Below, piece after piece: positions 9,254 through 18,186 of a stretch of DNA of 35,506 nucleotides (positions within the stretch are counted from its first letter, which is position 1; the number at the start of each line of letters is the position of its first letter). The notes under the pieces were generated by a model that saw only the letters and a program-made list of their open reading frames with translations, was not told the DNA's origin and searched no databases. Made by a program: the position numbers and the translations under genes. Source of the DNA: Lachnospiraceae bacterium (GTDB taxonomy: Bacteria > Bacillota > Clostridia > Lachnospirales > Lachnospiraceae); contig JAILLZ010000145.1 in assembly GCA_024692885.1 (NCBI GenBank), forward strand, positions 1-35,506. Direction: 5' to 3'.

Positions 9254-9961
9254 CTACCACTCGATGGTTTCCACCGAAACCGGATGATCGTTGGTAGTCA
9301 TCTCCGTGACTTTTCCGCTCTTAAATCTTATGAGACGGTCTGCCATAGGTGCTATGGCTGAATTGTGTGTGATAATTATTACTGTTATTCCGTTATTTCT
9401 GCAGGTGTCCTGAAGAAGCTTCAGTATCTGCTTACCCGTGGCATAATCCAGCGCACCGGTAGGCTCATCACACAAAAGGAGCTTCGGATTTTTTGCTAGA
9501 GCTCTTGCTATGGAAACTCTCTGCTGCTCACCACCCGAAAGCTGCGAAGGGAAATTTGACTTTCTCTCGGAAAGCCCCACTTCGTCGAGCACTTCGGAAG
9601 GAACAAGCGCATCATCGCAAACCTGAGTTGCAAGCTCCACGTTTTCCAAGGCCGTAAGGTTCGGTACCAGGTTGTAAAACTGGAACACGAAACCTATGTC
9701 GCTCCTTCTGTATTTTACAAGTTCATTTTTTGTATACTTGGTTACCTCCGAACCGTCCACAAATATTTCTCCCGTGGTGGCAGTGTCCATACCACCAAGG
9801 ATGTTTAGGGCCGTGGTTTTTCCGGCTCCGGATGAACCGACGATAATCGCAAGTTCTCCTTTTTCCACATTGAAGCTGGCATCATCCAACGCCCTTATTG
9901 TGGTCTCCCCGGTCTTGTATTCTTTAACGATGTTTTTAAACTCTATATACGACATAGGCAC
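9254..9961 (-). CDS. ABC transporter ATP-binding protein (MacB/LolD-like)
   Basis: Walker [10 protein letters not shown], signature [15 protein letters not shown], Walker [13 protein letters not shown]; adjacent to the FtsX permease. Confidence 0.93.
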   Translation of the reverse strand: MPMSYIEFKNIVKEYKTGETTIRALDDASFNVEKGELAIIVGSSGAGKTTALNILGGMDTATTGEIFVDGSEVTKYTKNELVKYRRSDIGFVFQFYNLVPNLTALENVELATQVCDDALVPSEVLDEVGLSERKSNFPSQLSGGEQQRVSIARALAKNPKLLLCDEPTGALDYATGKQILKLLQDTCRNNGITVIIITHNSAIAPMADRLIRFKSGKVTEMTTNDHPVSVETIEW

Positions 9962-10014
9962 CTCCGAATTTTGCTGCCAACCGTACTTCTAATCCAAACA
10001 CCTATAAACTCAAA

Positions 10015-11115
10015 TCAATCGCTGTAATATACATCATATGCCGGATAAACTTTGTAATCCGGATATCTTGTCTCTACGGTCTCCTTTGTGGAAGCAAGTA
10101 TTGCTTTTATATCCGCGCCAAAATCGATAACAAGGTCAAAAGTTATAACCTTGTTTATGTCATCCACGCAAAGTCCGTGAACCTGAAGTATAGAAGGATT
10201 TGTCTTTATAATTGCAATGATTTCCGCTTTGAGCTTTCTCTCGAACTCGTCCTCCTCGTTTGAGGCATAGATTCCGACACTCAAAATCGCTCCGTGCTCC
10301 TTGTAAACTCTGTAGATAATCCTCTTTGAAAGCTTGTGAATCTGCCTTGCTGTGAGGCTGTCGGAAACTTCTATGTTTACGGATCCTATAATTTCGGAAG
10401 GACCGTAATTATGTAAAACAAGGTCATATGCCCCGTTTACTTCATCAAATTCCAAAACTGTCTTTTTTATCTGTGCGGAAAAATCCGGATCAACTCTTTC
10501 TCCTATAAGGCTTCCCAATGGTTCAAGAAGCATCTCAATACCGCTTTTAATGATAAATGCGGATATGATAAGACCAATCAACGCTTCAAGATTCAGTCCC
10601 ATAGTAAGGCTGATGATTGCAGCCACCAAAGTACCCGTTGAGAGAACCGCATCAAACATCGCATCGGAACCTGATGCCACAAGAGCCTGGGCATGCACTT
10701 TTTCACCGACGCTCTTCACATATCTTCCGCAAAGTATCTTGGCAAAAATACCCACAACGATGATTACAAGAGATACATTATTGTACTCTGCCGCCTCCGG
10801 ATGAATGAGCGCCACGATGGACTCCTTCGCAGCCGTAATACCTGCTGCAAGAACGATGGCCGCTACCACAGCTGATGTCAGGTACTCTATTCTTCCGTAT
10901 CCGTATGGATGCTTTTTGTCCGGCTTTTTCTGTGAAAGCTTCGTTCCGAGAATCGTAATTATCGAAGACAGTGCGTCTCCGGTGTTGTTTACCGCATCAA
11001 GTATGATGGCGATAGATCCCGTCACAACTCCCACAAATATCTTAAAAATTACAAGAACTATATTCACAGCAATTGCTATGACACTGGTTCTAACTATTTC
11101 TCTTCCTCTGTCCAT
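10015..11115 (-). CDS. Cation diffusion facilitator (CDF) family transporter
   Basis: 366 aa; GSIAIILDAVNNTGDALSSIITILG...KKHPYGYGRIEYLTS typical of CDF proteins, with a C-terminal cytoplasmic domain. Confidence 0.9.
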   Translation of the reverse strand: MDRGREIVRTSVIAIAVNIVLVIFKIFVGVVTGSIAIILDAVNNTGDALSSIITILGTKLSQKKPDKKHPYGYGRIEYLTSAVVAAIVLAAGITAAKESIVALIHPEAAEYNNVSLVIIVVGIFAKILCGRYVKSVGEKVHAQALVASGSDAMFDAVLSTGTLVAAIISLTMGLNLEALIGLIISAFIIKSGIEMLLEPLGSLIGERVDPDFSAQIKKTVLEFDEVNGAYDLVLHNYGPSEIIGSVNIEVSDSLTARQIHKLSKRIIYRVYKEHGAILSVGIYASNEEDEFERKLKAEIIAIIKTNPSILQVHGLCVDDINKVITFDLVIDFGADIKAILASTKETVETRYPDYKVYPAYDVYYSD

Positions 11116-11729
11116 TCGATTTTCACTCCATAACCTGCAAGCTCTTTTATCGCCTCATTGATACCTTTAAAAACAAATGCGTTGATTCCGTTCTTTCTTG
11201 CGGCCTCAACATTGTCTTCCCTGTCATCCATAAATATGGTCTCTGCACCGTTAAGATTGAACTCTTTTAAGAGTTCCTCATATATCCTGTCGTCAGGTTT
11301 GATAAGCTTACATCTGTACGAAAAAAGTTCTCCGTCCAGCATAGGTAAGAAACTTAAGGCATCATCCTTTGACTGTTCATATGCCCAGTCGCTGTAATTT
11401 GAAAGTATATATACCTTATATCCGCTTGCTTTGCAGGCTTCTATAAGTTTTTTTGTATAATCAAACTGCGATAAAGCGTCGCCTATGTTTTCAAAGAACT
11501 CTGTTATCTCTTTTTCCAGTCGAGGGATAACCGCAACCATGGATGCGACAAATTCCTCCTTTGTCATTATTCCCTCGTCGGACTTGTCCCAGACACCACT
11601 CTTGAAAATCTTCTCCTCGAACTCATCGATGTCTCCTGCAGTCATGCCGCATTTTCTCATGACTTTGTATGGATCCCATTCCACAAGAACATTTCCGACA
11701 TCAAACACTATGTTGCTAATCTCTGTCAT
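11094..11729 (-). CDS. HAD-superfamily hydrolase (subfamily IA)
   Basis: NIVFDVGNVLVEWDP, YILSNYSDW, FMDDREDNVEAA motifs. Confidence 0.9.
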   Translation of the reverse strand: MTEISNIVFDVGNVLVEWDPYKVMRKCGMTAGDIDEFEEKIFKSGVWDKSDEGIMTKEEFVASMVAVIPRLEKEITEFFENIGDALSQFDYTKKLIEACKASGYKVYILSNYSDWAYEQSKDDALSFLPMLDGELFSYRCKLIKPDDRIYEELLKEFNLNGAETIFMDDREDNVEAARKNGINAFVFKGINEAIKELAGYGVKIEWTEEEK

Positions 11730-11741
11730 TTCTGTCTCCCA

Positions 11742-12554
11742 CTATTTTAATACTTCATTCATGCTGCCCATACGATAACCTTTTAAATCCAGGCTCACAT
11801 ATTCAAAGCCTGCCTCCTTAAACCTGTCGTATACAAGATTTCTGAAACCCTCATCCAAAAATTTGTTTATATCTTCAGGCAACACTTCTATTCTTGCAAT
11901 CTTTCCGTGAATGCGAACCCTTACCTGATGAAAACCGCTGTCGTAAAGAAAGTTTTCCGCCTTATCCACCATGATAAGTCCTTCTCTTGTTATTGGATTT
12001 CCGTACGGAAATCTTGTTGCAAGACATGCGTAAGCACTCTTATTCCATGTCGGAAGATTAAGTTCTTTTGAAAGTGCTCTGATATCGGCTTTTGTAAAGC
12101 CAAGATTCTTAAGTGGGCTCTCAATTCCAAGTTCTTTAAGGGCCTTTATACCAGGTCTGTAATCCCCCTCATCATCCTTATTTGATCCATCGCAAACAAC
12201 ACTGATTCCATGTTCGTTTGCAATATTTATAACCTTTGAAAAGATGCTTTTTTTGCAATGGTAACAGCGGTCAGGCGGATTGTTTTTAAATGCATCCGTC
12301 TCAAGCTCGTTGGTTTTTACCTTTATATGCTCTATGCCTTCCGATTTGCAAAACTCGTTTGCTTCCTCCGATTCTCTCGAGAGAAATGATTCGGAAATCG
12401 CGGTAACCGCTATGGCATTTTCTCCGAGAGTGTCATGTGCAACCTTTAAAAGAAAGGTTGAATCCACACCGCTCGAATAAGCTACCGCCACTTTTCCATA
12501 GCTTCTTAACGCGTCTTTCAAAGCCTCATATTTTTCTTGTAACTGATTGTCCAT
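11742..12554 (-). CDS. larE: ATP-dependent sacrificial sulfur transferase LarE (copy 1)
   Basis: PP-loop AYSSGVDSTFLL, PDRCYHCKKSIFS, WNKSAYACLATRFPYG, and a C-terminus similar to the second copy at 25390. Confidence 0.88.
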   Translation of the reverse strand: MDNQLQEKYEALKDALRSYGKVAVAYSSGVDSTFLLKVAHDTLGENAIAVTAISESFLSRESEEANEFCKSEGIEHIKVKTNELETDAFKNNPPDRCYHCKKSIFSKVINIANEHGISVVCDGSNKDDEGDYRPGIKALKELGIESPLKNLGFTKADIRALSKELNLPTWNKSAYACLATRFPYGNPITREGLIMVDKAENFLYDSGFHQVRVRIHGKIARIEVLPEDINKFLDEGFRNLVYDRFKEAGFEYVSLDLKGYRMGSMNEVLK

Positions 12555-12611
12555 ATAACCTCCTGCCTGTAAAAAATCCCTTATATACAGGTGGCTATAA
12601 TTATACCACTT

Positions 12612-13514
12612 TTAGACCTCTTTGTGTTTTTCAAGTTTCTCTATAAAGGTCTTTCCCATATCGCTTAATTCCTGACCTTTTCTCACGATATATCCAAAGG
12701 TGAGCATCTCGTCTTCCTTCAGTTTTACTGCAGTAAGCTCATTGGTATTGAGACTGTCCCCAAGCATGGCGGCTCCCACGGCATATCCGTCAAGTCCAAG
12801 CATAAGCTCCATGGATGTGGCTCTCTCGTTAGTGCTTATGACTCTCTTATAATCATATGTAGCCAACGCTTCCTCTCTGTAATAGAAGGATGTATTGTCT
12901 CCCTGGTCAAAAACCATACAAGGATAGTCTTTGAGGTCCTCGAGTGAAAGTTCCTCGCTGTCAGCCAATGGATGGTCCTTTCTTAAGTAAACATAAGTGT
13001 CTCTTGTAAAGAGCTCATGAAACTCCAGTGACGCATCGGCAAACACCTTTTTAAAGGTATTCTTGTTGAAATCGCTGAGCGCTATGACTCCGACCTCACT
13101 CTTCAATGTTTTTACGTCATCTATTACTTCGCTTGTCTGAGTTTCCCTGATGGAAAACTGATATTCCGGAAAATCATACTCCTTAACCGTATCAATAAAT
13201 GCATTTACGGCTACAGTGTAATGCTGCATTGAAACCGAAAAAGTAGGTCTGTTGCTCTCGGATTTCAAAAATCGCTCCTCGACCCTTTCAAACTGCTCCA
13301 CCGCACTTCTTGCATAAGCTATGAATGAAGCTCCGGCCGATGTGGTTACGACTCCGTTATGAACTCTCTCGAATATCTGAATCTGCAATTCTTTTTCCAA
13401 GTCTCTAACCGCACTTGAAAGTCCTGGTTGCGAAACATACAGTTTGTCTGCAGCCTTTCTCATGGAACATTCTTCATCTATCGCAATTACGTATTTCAAC
13501 TGTAGTATGGTCAT
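12612..13514 (-). CDS. LysR-family transcriptional regulator
   Basis: MTILQLKYVIAIDEECSMRKAADKLYVSQPGLSSAVRDLEKELQIQIFER (LysR HTH). Start set at the internal ATG 13514 (GGGAG upstream), not 13556. Confidence 0.9.
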   Translation of the reverse strand: MTILQLKYVIAIDEECSMRKAADKLYVSQPGLSSAVRDLEKELQIQIFERVHNGVVTTSAGASFIAYARSAVEQFERVEERFLKSESNRPTFSVSMQHYTVAVNAFIDTVKEYDFPEYQFSIRETQTSEVIDDVKTLKSEVGVIALSDFNKNTFKKVFADASLEFHELFTRDTYVYLRKDHPLADSEELSLEDLKDYPCMVFDQGDNTSFYYREEALATYDYKRVISTNERATSMELMLGLDGYAVGAAMLGDSLNTNELTAVKLKEDEMLTFGYIVRKGQELSDMGKTFIEKLEKHKEV

Positions 13515-13647
13515 GATTAAAACTCCCTCATCCGTATTTTCACGATATTTTAGCACACTACAGTATTAAATTTCAATGATTTGTTTACGCTAAGACACTA
13601 CATTTAAAGCAATACTGTTACACCGCATTTACGTTTCTTTTCATGTA

Positions 13648-13686
13648 CAAAAAGAACCCGCTGCACTATGTACAACGGGTTCCCTT
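13648..13686 (-). terminator. Rho-independent terminator at the 3' end of the sulfur-gene array
   Basis: Minus strand GAACCCG-...-CGGGTTC followed by TTTTT, directly downstream of the gene ending at 13704. Confidence 0.8.
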
Positions 13687-13703
13687 TATAAGAAGGATTA
13701 ATG

Positions 13704-14861
13704 CTATAAACTTTTTTTGTACGAATTGAAAACGTCCTCGAAATCGGAAATCAAATCTTCCGCATCTTCTATTCCAACCGAGAGTCGTAATACTCTTTCG
13801 TTGATTCCGTTTTTCTCAAGCACATCCCTTGGCACATCGGCATGAGTCTGGTTCACGGGATAGGTGATGAGTGTCTCTGTGCCTCCCAAGCTTTCCGCAA
13901 AATAGATAAGCTTCAGATTCTTCAAAATATGCTCCACCAGTTCCTTTGACTCCACCTCGAAAGTGAGCATTGCACCGAAACCTCGAGCCTGTTTTTTCAT
14001 GATCTCATACCCCGGATGTTCTTCAAGTCCCGGATATATGACTCTCTTTACATAGCTGTTTGTTTTCAAATATGTGGCAAGCTTCTTTGCATTTTCCTCC
14101 GCCCTGTCCATTCTGACGGAAAGAGTTCTGATTCCTCTTAAGATAAGCCAGCTGTCAAAAGGGGAAAGTCCCGCTCCGACAGTCTTGTAGATATATCTGA
14201 GTCTCTCAATAAGTTTCTCATCTTTCAGCACCACAAATCCGCCTATGGTGTCGTGATGACCGCCCAAAAACTTTGTTCCGGAATGGATCACTATATCAGC
14301 ACCGAGAACAAGAGGATTCTGAAAATACGGAGAAAGGAAGGTATTGTCCACTATGAGAAGGACACCTTTCTTGTGACACTCCGCAGCCAGTTCTTCGATG
14401 TCCGTCACGTTCATCATAGGGTTTGTCGGAGTCTCCAGATACACCGCTTTTGTATTCTCGGTGAAAAGTTCACTGTATTCTCCCTTCGATAAATCCGTTG
14501 CCGTGAATGTGAGGCCATTCTTCCTGTTTATCTCGTTGAAGAGTCTCACGCTGCCGCCGTAGAGGTCAGCATCTATAATGATGTTGTCCCCCGGCGAGAA
14601 CAACTCCATCACATTGGCTATGGCAGCCATTCCGCTGGAGAACGCCAAGGCATCCTCGCCATGCTCTAAGGTTTTTACCACATACTCAAGCTGCTGCCTG
14701 GTAGGATTTTGCATCCTGGTGTAATCAAATCCCGTACTCTCTCCCAAGCCCCCATGGGCGAAAGTAGCTGTTTGATATATCGGGTAGCTCAAAGCTCCCC
14801 ACTGATCCGACAAAGATTTGTCCGATAACTGACAGATAGTATTAATGCTGTACTGATTCAT
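13704..14861 (-). CDS. PLP-dependent Cys/Met metabolism (trans-sulfuration) enzyme, cystathionine/methionine gamma-lyase-like
   Basis: 385 aa; FDYTRMQNPTRQQLE, FSSGMAAI, VDNTFLSPYFQNPL, SGTKFLGGHHDTIGG. Confidence 0.9.
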   Translation of the reverse strand: MNQYSINTICQLSDKSLSDQWGALSYPIYQTATFAHGGLGESTGFDYTRMQNPTRQQLEYVVKTLEHGEDALAFSSGMAAIANVMELFSPGDNIIIDADLYGGSVRLFNEINRKNGLTFTATDLSKGEYSELFTENTKAVYLETPTNPMMNVTDIEELAAECHKKGVLLIVDNTFLSPYFQNPLVLGADIVIHSGTKFLGGHHDTIGGFVVLKDEKLIERLRYIYKTVGAGLSPFDSWLILRGIRTLSVRMDRAEENAKKLATYLKTNSYVKRVIYPGLEEHPGYEIMKKQARGFGAMLTFEVESKELVEHILKNLKLIYFAESLGGTETLITYPVNQTHADVPRDVLEKNGINERVLRLSVGIEDAEDLISDFEDVFNSYKKSL

Positions 14862-16017
14862 ATAACCTATTCATTGCCTCCTTAAGTATTTCCCTCGGGC
14901 AGGCTATATTTATCCTCTCGAAAAGAGCTGTCTCTCTTCCGAAAATGATGCCCGGGTCAAGCCAAAGCTTAGCCCCATCCACTATAATCTTCTCCAATTC
15001 TTTGTGGTCTTTTGATACTTCCGAAAAATCGAGCCAGATGAGGTATGTTCCCTCCGGCTCCACCAGTTTAACCTGCGGAAGCTTTTCTTTTAAAAACTCT
15101 CTGACGTAAGAGAGGTTTTCAGCCAGATATTCTTTCAGTTCTTCCAGCCACTCCTCTCCCTTTTCGTAGACAGACCTGGTTGCCGTCATCCCGAGAGTGT
15201 TTGGCTGACTGTATCCCGTTGCAGCGTTTTCCCTTTCAAACGCCCTGTGAATCTCCTCGTTTGGAATCACTATGTTTGCCACCTGAAGTCCGGCTATGTT
15301 GAAGGTCTTGCTGGCCGATGTTCCAAGTATGGTCTTCTTTTTGTATTTGTCATCCAAAGTCAAAAATGAAGTGTGTCTGTAACCCTTGTACACGAAGTCC
15401 GCATGAATCTCATCAGCAAAAACCAGCACATCATGTTTGAGGCAGATATCTCCCAGCCTCTCAAGTTCTTCCCTTTTCCACACTCTTCCCACCGGATTGT
15501 GCGGACTGCAGAGAACAAACATCTTTACGTCATTCTCGATTATCTTTTTCTCAAAATCTTCAAAATCAATCTCGTAGTGCCCATCCCGGTATACGAGCTG
15601 ATTGTTCACCACTTTTCTGTGATTAAGCTCGATGGTCTCTTTGAAAGGATAATACACCGGCTGCTGAATGATGACCGCATCTCCCGGCTCGGTAAATGCT
15701 CTGATCGCAAGTCCTATGGAATACACTATGCCGGGAACCACACTTAGAGACTTGTTATCAGTCTCTATACCATGTCTTCTCTTAAGCCAGTTTCTCACAG
15801 TATTCTTGTATTCCTCTCCCGGATCCGTGTAACCGAACACTCCGTGACGAACCCTGTCCTCTATATCCTTTAGTATCTCATCAGGCAGTTTAAAATCCAT
15901 ATCCGCCACCCAGAGTGGAAGAAGATCGTCTCTTCCCTTTCTCTCAAGGCAGAAATCCCACTTTATGCTGTCTGTATTATGTCTGTCTAAATAAGTGTCA
16001 AAATCATATTTACCCAT
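14842..16017 (-). CDS. PatB/MalY-type aminotransferase class I/II, probable cysteine-S-conjugate beta-lyase
   Basis: MGKYDFDTYLDRHNTDSIKWDF...LPLWVADMDFKLP...CSPHNPVGRVW...DEIHADFVYKG...LGTSASKTFNIAGLQ. Confidence 0.9.
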   Translation of the reverse strand: MGKYDFDTYLDRHNTDSIKWDFCLERKGRDDLLPLWVADMDFKLPDEILKDIEDRVRHGVFGYTDPGEEYKNTVRNWLKRRHGIETDNKSLSVVPGIVYSIGLAIRAFTEPGDAVIIQQPVYYPFKETIELNHRKVVNNQLVYRDGHYEIDFEDFEKKIIENDVKMFVLCSPHNPVGRVWKREELERLGDICLKHDVLVFADEIHADFVYKGYRHTSFLTLDDKYKKKTILGTSASKTFNIAGLQVANIVIPNEEIHRAFERENAATGYSQPNTLGMTATRSVYEKGEEWLEELKEYLAENLSYVREFLKEKLPQVKLVEPEGTYLIWLDFSEVSKDHKELEKIIVDGAKLWLDPGIIFGRETALFERINIACPREILKEAMNRLYESVQH

Positions 16018-16044
16018 AATCTTCTCCTCCGGTTTTTAAATGCA

Positions 16045-16076
16045 ATTGCTCCACGGCGAATGAGCCACGGAGCAAT
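16045..16076. other. Intergenic hairpin between cysK and the C-S lyase gene
   Basis: ATTGCTCC ... GGAGCAAT inverted repeat with inner GGC/GCC pairing; no strong T-tract follows on the minus strand. Confidence 0.55.
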
Positions 16077-16114
16077 CATACTAGGAAGATAGCATATCTC
16101 AAATGATGAGTATA

Positions 16115-17050
16115 TTATTCCGAAAAAAGAGGCGTAGATAAATATCTGTCTCCCGAGTCAGGAAGAAGAACAACTATGTTTTTGCCCTTGTTCTCTTCTC
16201 TGTTTGCAACTATTGATGCAGCCTTAAGTGCTGCTCCGGAAGAGATGCCCACAAGAATTCCCTCCGAAATGGCAAAACGTTTTCCTTCCACAAAGGCATC
16301 TTCATTTTCTATAGCTATCACTTCATCATATACTTTTGTATTTAATGTTTCAGGAACAAAGCCTGCACCGATTCCCTGAATCTTGTGAGGTCCCGCTGTT
16401 CCCTTTGTAAGAACCGGGCTTGAGGCAGGTTCAACTGCCACAATCTTAACATCCGGATTCTTTGACTTGAGGTACTCGCCTACGCCGGTAACAGTTCCTC
16501 CTGTTCCTACACCTGCAACAAAGATGTCTACCTTTCCGTCTGTCTGCTCCCAGATTTCAGGTCCTGTGGTTGCTCTGTGAACTGCAGGGTTTGCAGGGTT
16601 TACAAACTGTCCCAGGATGATAGCTCCGTCGATTTCTTTCTCGAGTTCCTCAGCTTTTTCTATGGCACCCTTCATTCCCTTAGCTCCCTCAGTGAGAACT
16701 ATCTCAGCGCCGTACGCTTTAAGGAGGTTTCTTCTTTCGACGCTCATGGTATCAGGAAGGGTAAGTATCGATCTGTAGCCCTTTGCTGTGGCAACGGCCG
16801 CAAGACCGATACCTGTGTTTCCGCTTGTTGGCTCTATGATGGTTGCGCCCGGCTTTAACTTTCCGCTCTTCTCAGCGTCCTCTATCATGCTGAGTGCAAC
16901 TCTGTCCTTAACGGATCCTGCAGGATTGAGGTATTCCAGTTTTGCAAGCAATGTGGCATTTGTCACTCCTGCTTTTTTTGAGTATCCGTTTAATTTAAGT
17001 ATTGGTGTTCCACCGATAAGTTCCAATGCGCTTTCTTTTATATCTGACAT
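16115..17050 (-). CDS. cysK: Cysteine synthase A (O-acetylserine sulfhydrylase)
   Basis: LIGGTPILKLNGYSKKAGVTNATLLAKLEYLNPAGSVKDRVALSMIEDAE...IIEPTSGNTGIGLA...GVGTGGTVTGVGEYL. Confidence 0.96.
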   Translation of the reverse strand: MSDIKESALELIGGTPILKLNGYSKKAGVTNATLLAKLEYLNPAGSVKDRVALSMIEDAEKSGKLKPGATIIEPTSGNTGIGLAAVATAKGYRSILTLPDTMSVERRNLLKAYGAEIVLTEGAKGMKGAIEKAEELEKEIDGAIILGQFVNPANPAVHRATTGPEIWEQTDGKVDIFVAGVGTGGTVTGVGEYLKSKNPDVKIVAVEPASSPVLTKGTAGPHKIQGIGAGFVPETLNTKVYDEVIAIENEDAFVEGKRFAISEGILVGISSGAALKAASIVANREENKGKNIVVLLPDSGDRYLSTPLFSE

Positions 17051-17092
17051 ATGTTTATCCTCCGTAACATTTTTCTTTGATTTGATAAGTAG

Positions 17093-17149
17093 ATACTAGC
17101 ACTTATGGAAAACATGTGAAAGAAAGAAAAGCTTATAGGACGTTATAGG
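17093..17149 (-). promoter_or_regulatory. cysK promoter with upstream operator
   Basis: Minus strand CCTATAACGTCCTATAAG (17149-17132), 10 nt, TTTCAC (-35, 17121-17116), 17 nt, TAGTAT (-10, 17098-17093). Confidence 0.65.
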
Positions 17150-17163
17150 ATTTACTTATTACC

Positions 17164-18168
17164 TCAGTTCTCCCTCAGGTATTTGTTTGAAGGATCTCCG
17201 CTAAGCTTTGCCCTGTCGTGAGGCTCGTTCCAGGCGGACAAATCCGGTCCCAACGGTAGAATATTATCCGGATTAGTCTTGAGGCAGCACAGATGATAGT
17301 GCTTCTTGATCGAATCAAAATCCGTATTTGCGCTGAAGGCGTGCTCCTCGTAAAGATCTCTTGAATATCCCCAAAGGTTCGGGTATTCCTTCAAAAGTTT
17401 TTTGTTCACTCTAAATCCGTTGTAGTAAGCCACATCGAATCTGGCCAGTGTAACGTAGAGCCTTATATCCGATTCTGTTATGTAGTCCCCACACAAAAAT
17501 CTTTTTGTTTCCAGCCTTTTTTCCAGCTCGTCAAGGGCGTTGAACACCAGATGGTAGGCATCCTCGTATGCTGCCTGGCTCTGTGCAAAGCCGGCCTTGT
17601 ACACGCCGTTGTTTACATCGTGGAATATCCATGCGTTGAGCTTGTCTATCTCCTCCCTCAGGTGCTCAGGATAAAGATCCGGAGCGTTTTCTTTATGAAA
17701 CTTTTTAAAGGCTGTCTCATAGTAAAGGGTGAGATTGAAATAATCGTTGTTTACCACTGCTCCTGTCTGTAAATCCACAATGGCAGGAACTGTAAATCTT
17801 CCGTTATAATCCGGGTCGGCTTTCTTGTATGCCTCGCTGAGAAGCTTTATGCCCAGCACCGGGTCCTTTCCGCCGTCATCCCAGGTAAATGCCCAGTCAG
17901 ACCATGGAACTTCCGGTCTGATAGGATCAAGAGTCCCAACGGAAATCACATCCTCAAGTCCCAGAAGTTCTCTCACTATCATGGATCTGGTTGCCCACGG
18001 GCAGGCCGGTGTCCAAAGCAATCTGTACCTTCCCTTTTCTACAGGAAGTTTCCCCTCTCCTTCTCCGAAAGGAGTCGTGAATCTGTTTGCCTGACGGTTG
18101 AATTTTCCGTCCGCTCCCACTTCTTTATTTGTTACATGATCGACTACTGCCGCATATGTTGTCGACAT
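17164..18168 (-). CDS. Glutathionyl-hydroquinone reductase-like (Xi-class GST / YqjG family), canonical CPWA active site
   Basis: 334 aa; YRLLWTPACPWATRSMIVRELLGLEDVISVG...GRFTVPAIVDLQTGAVVNNDYFNLT...CGDYITESDIRLYVTLARFD. Confidence 0.88.
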   Translation of the reverse strand: MSTTYAAVVDHVTNKEVGADGKFNRQANRFTTPFGEGEGKLPVEKGRYRLLWTPACPWATRSMIVRELLGLEDVISVGTLDPIRPEVPWSDWAFTWDDGGKDPVLGIKLLSEAYKKADPDYNGRFTVPAIVDLQTGAVVNNDYFNLTLYYETAFKKFHKENAPDLYPEHLREEIDKLNAWIFHDVNNGVYKAGFAQSQAAYEDAYHLVFNALDELEKRLETKRFLCGDYITESDIRLYVTLARFDVAYYNGFRVNKKLLKEYPNLWGYSRDLYEEHAFSANTDFDSIKKHYHLCCLKTNPDNILPLGPDLSAWNEPHDRAKLSGDPSNKYLREN

Positions 18169-18186
18169 ATCTTTTCCTCCAAGCTG

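Noticed and set aside
16045-16076. Hairpin downstream of cysK as a full terminator
   Set aside because: No proper T-tract on the minus strand and the next gene starts shortly after with an RBS; more likely an RNA-stability or partial attenuation element.
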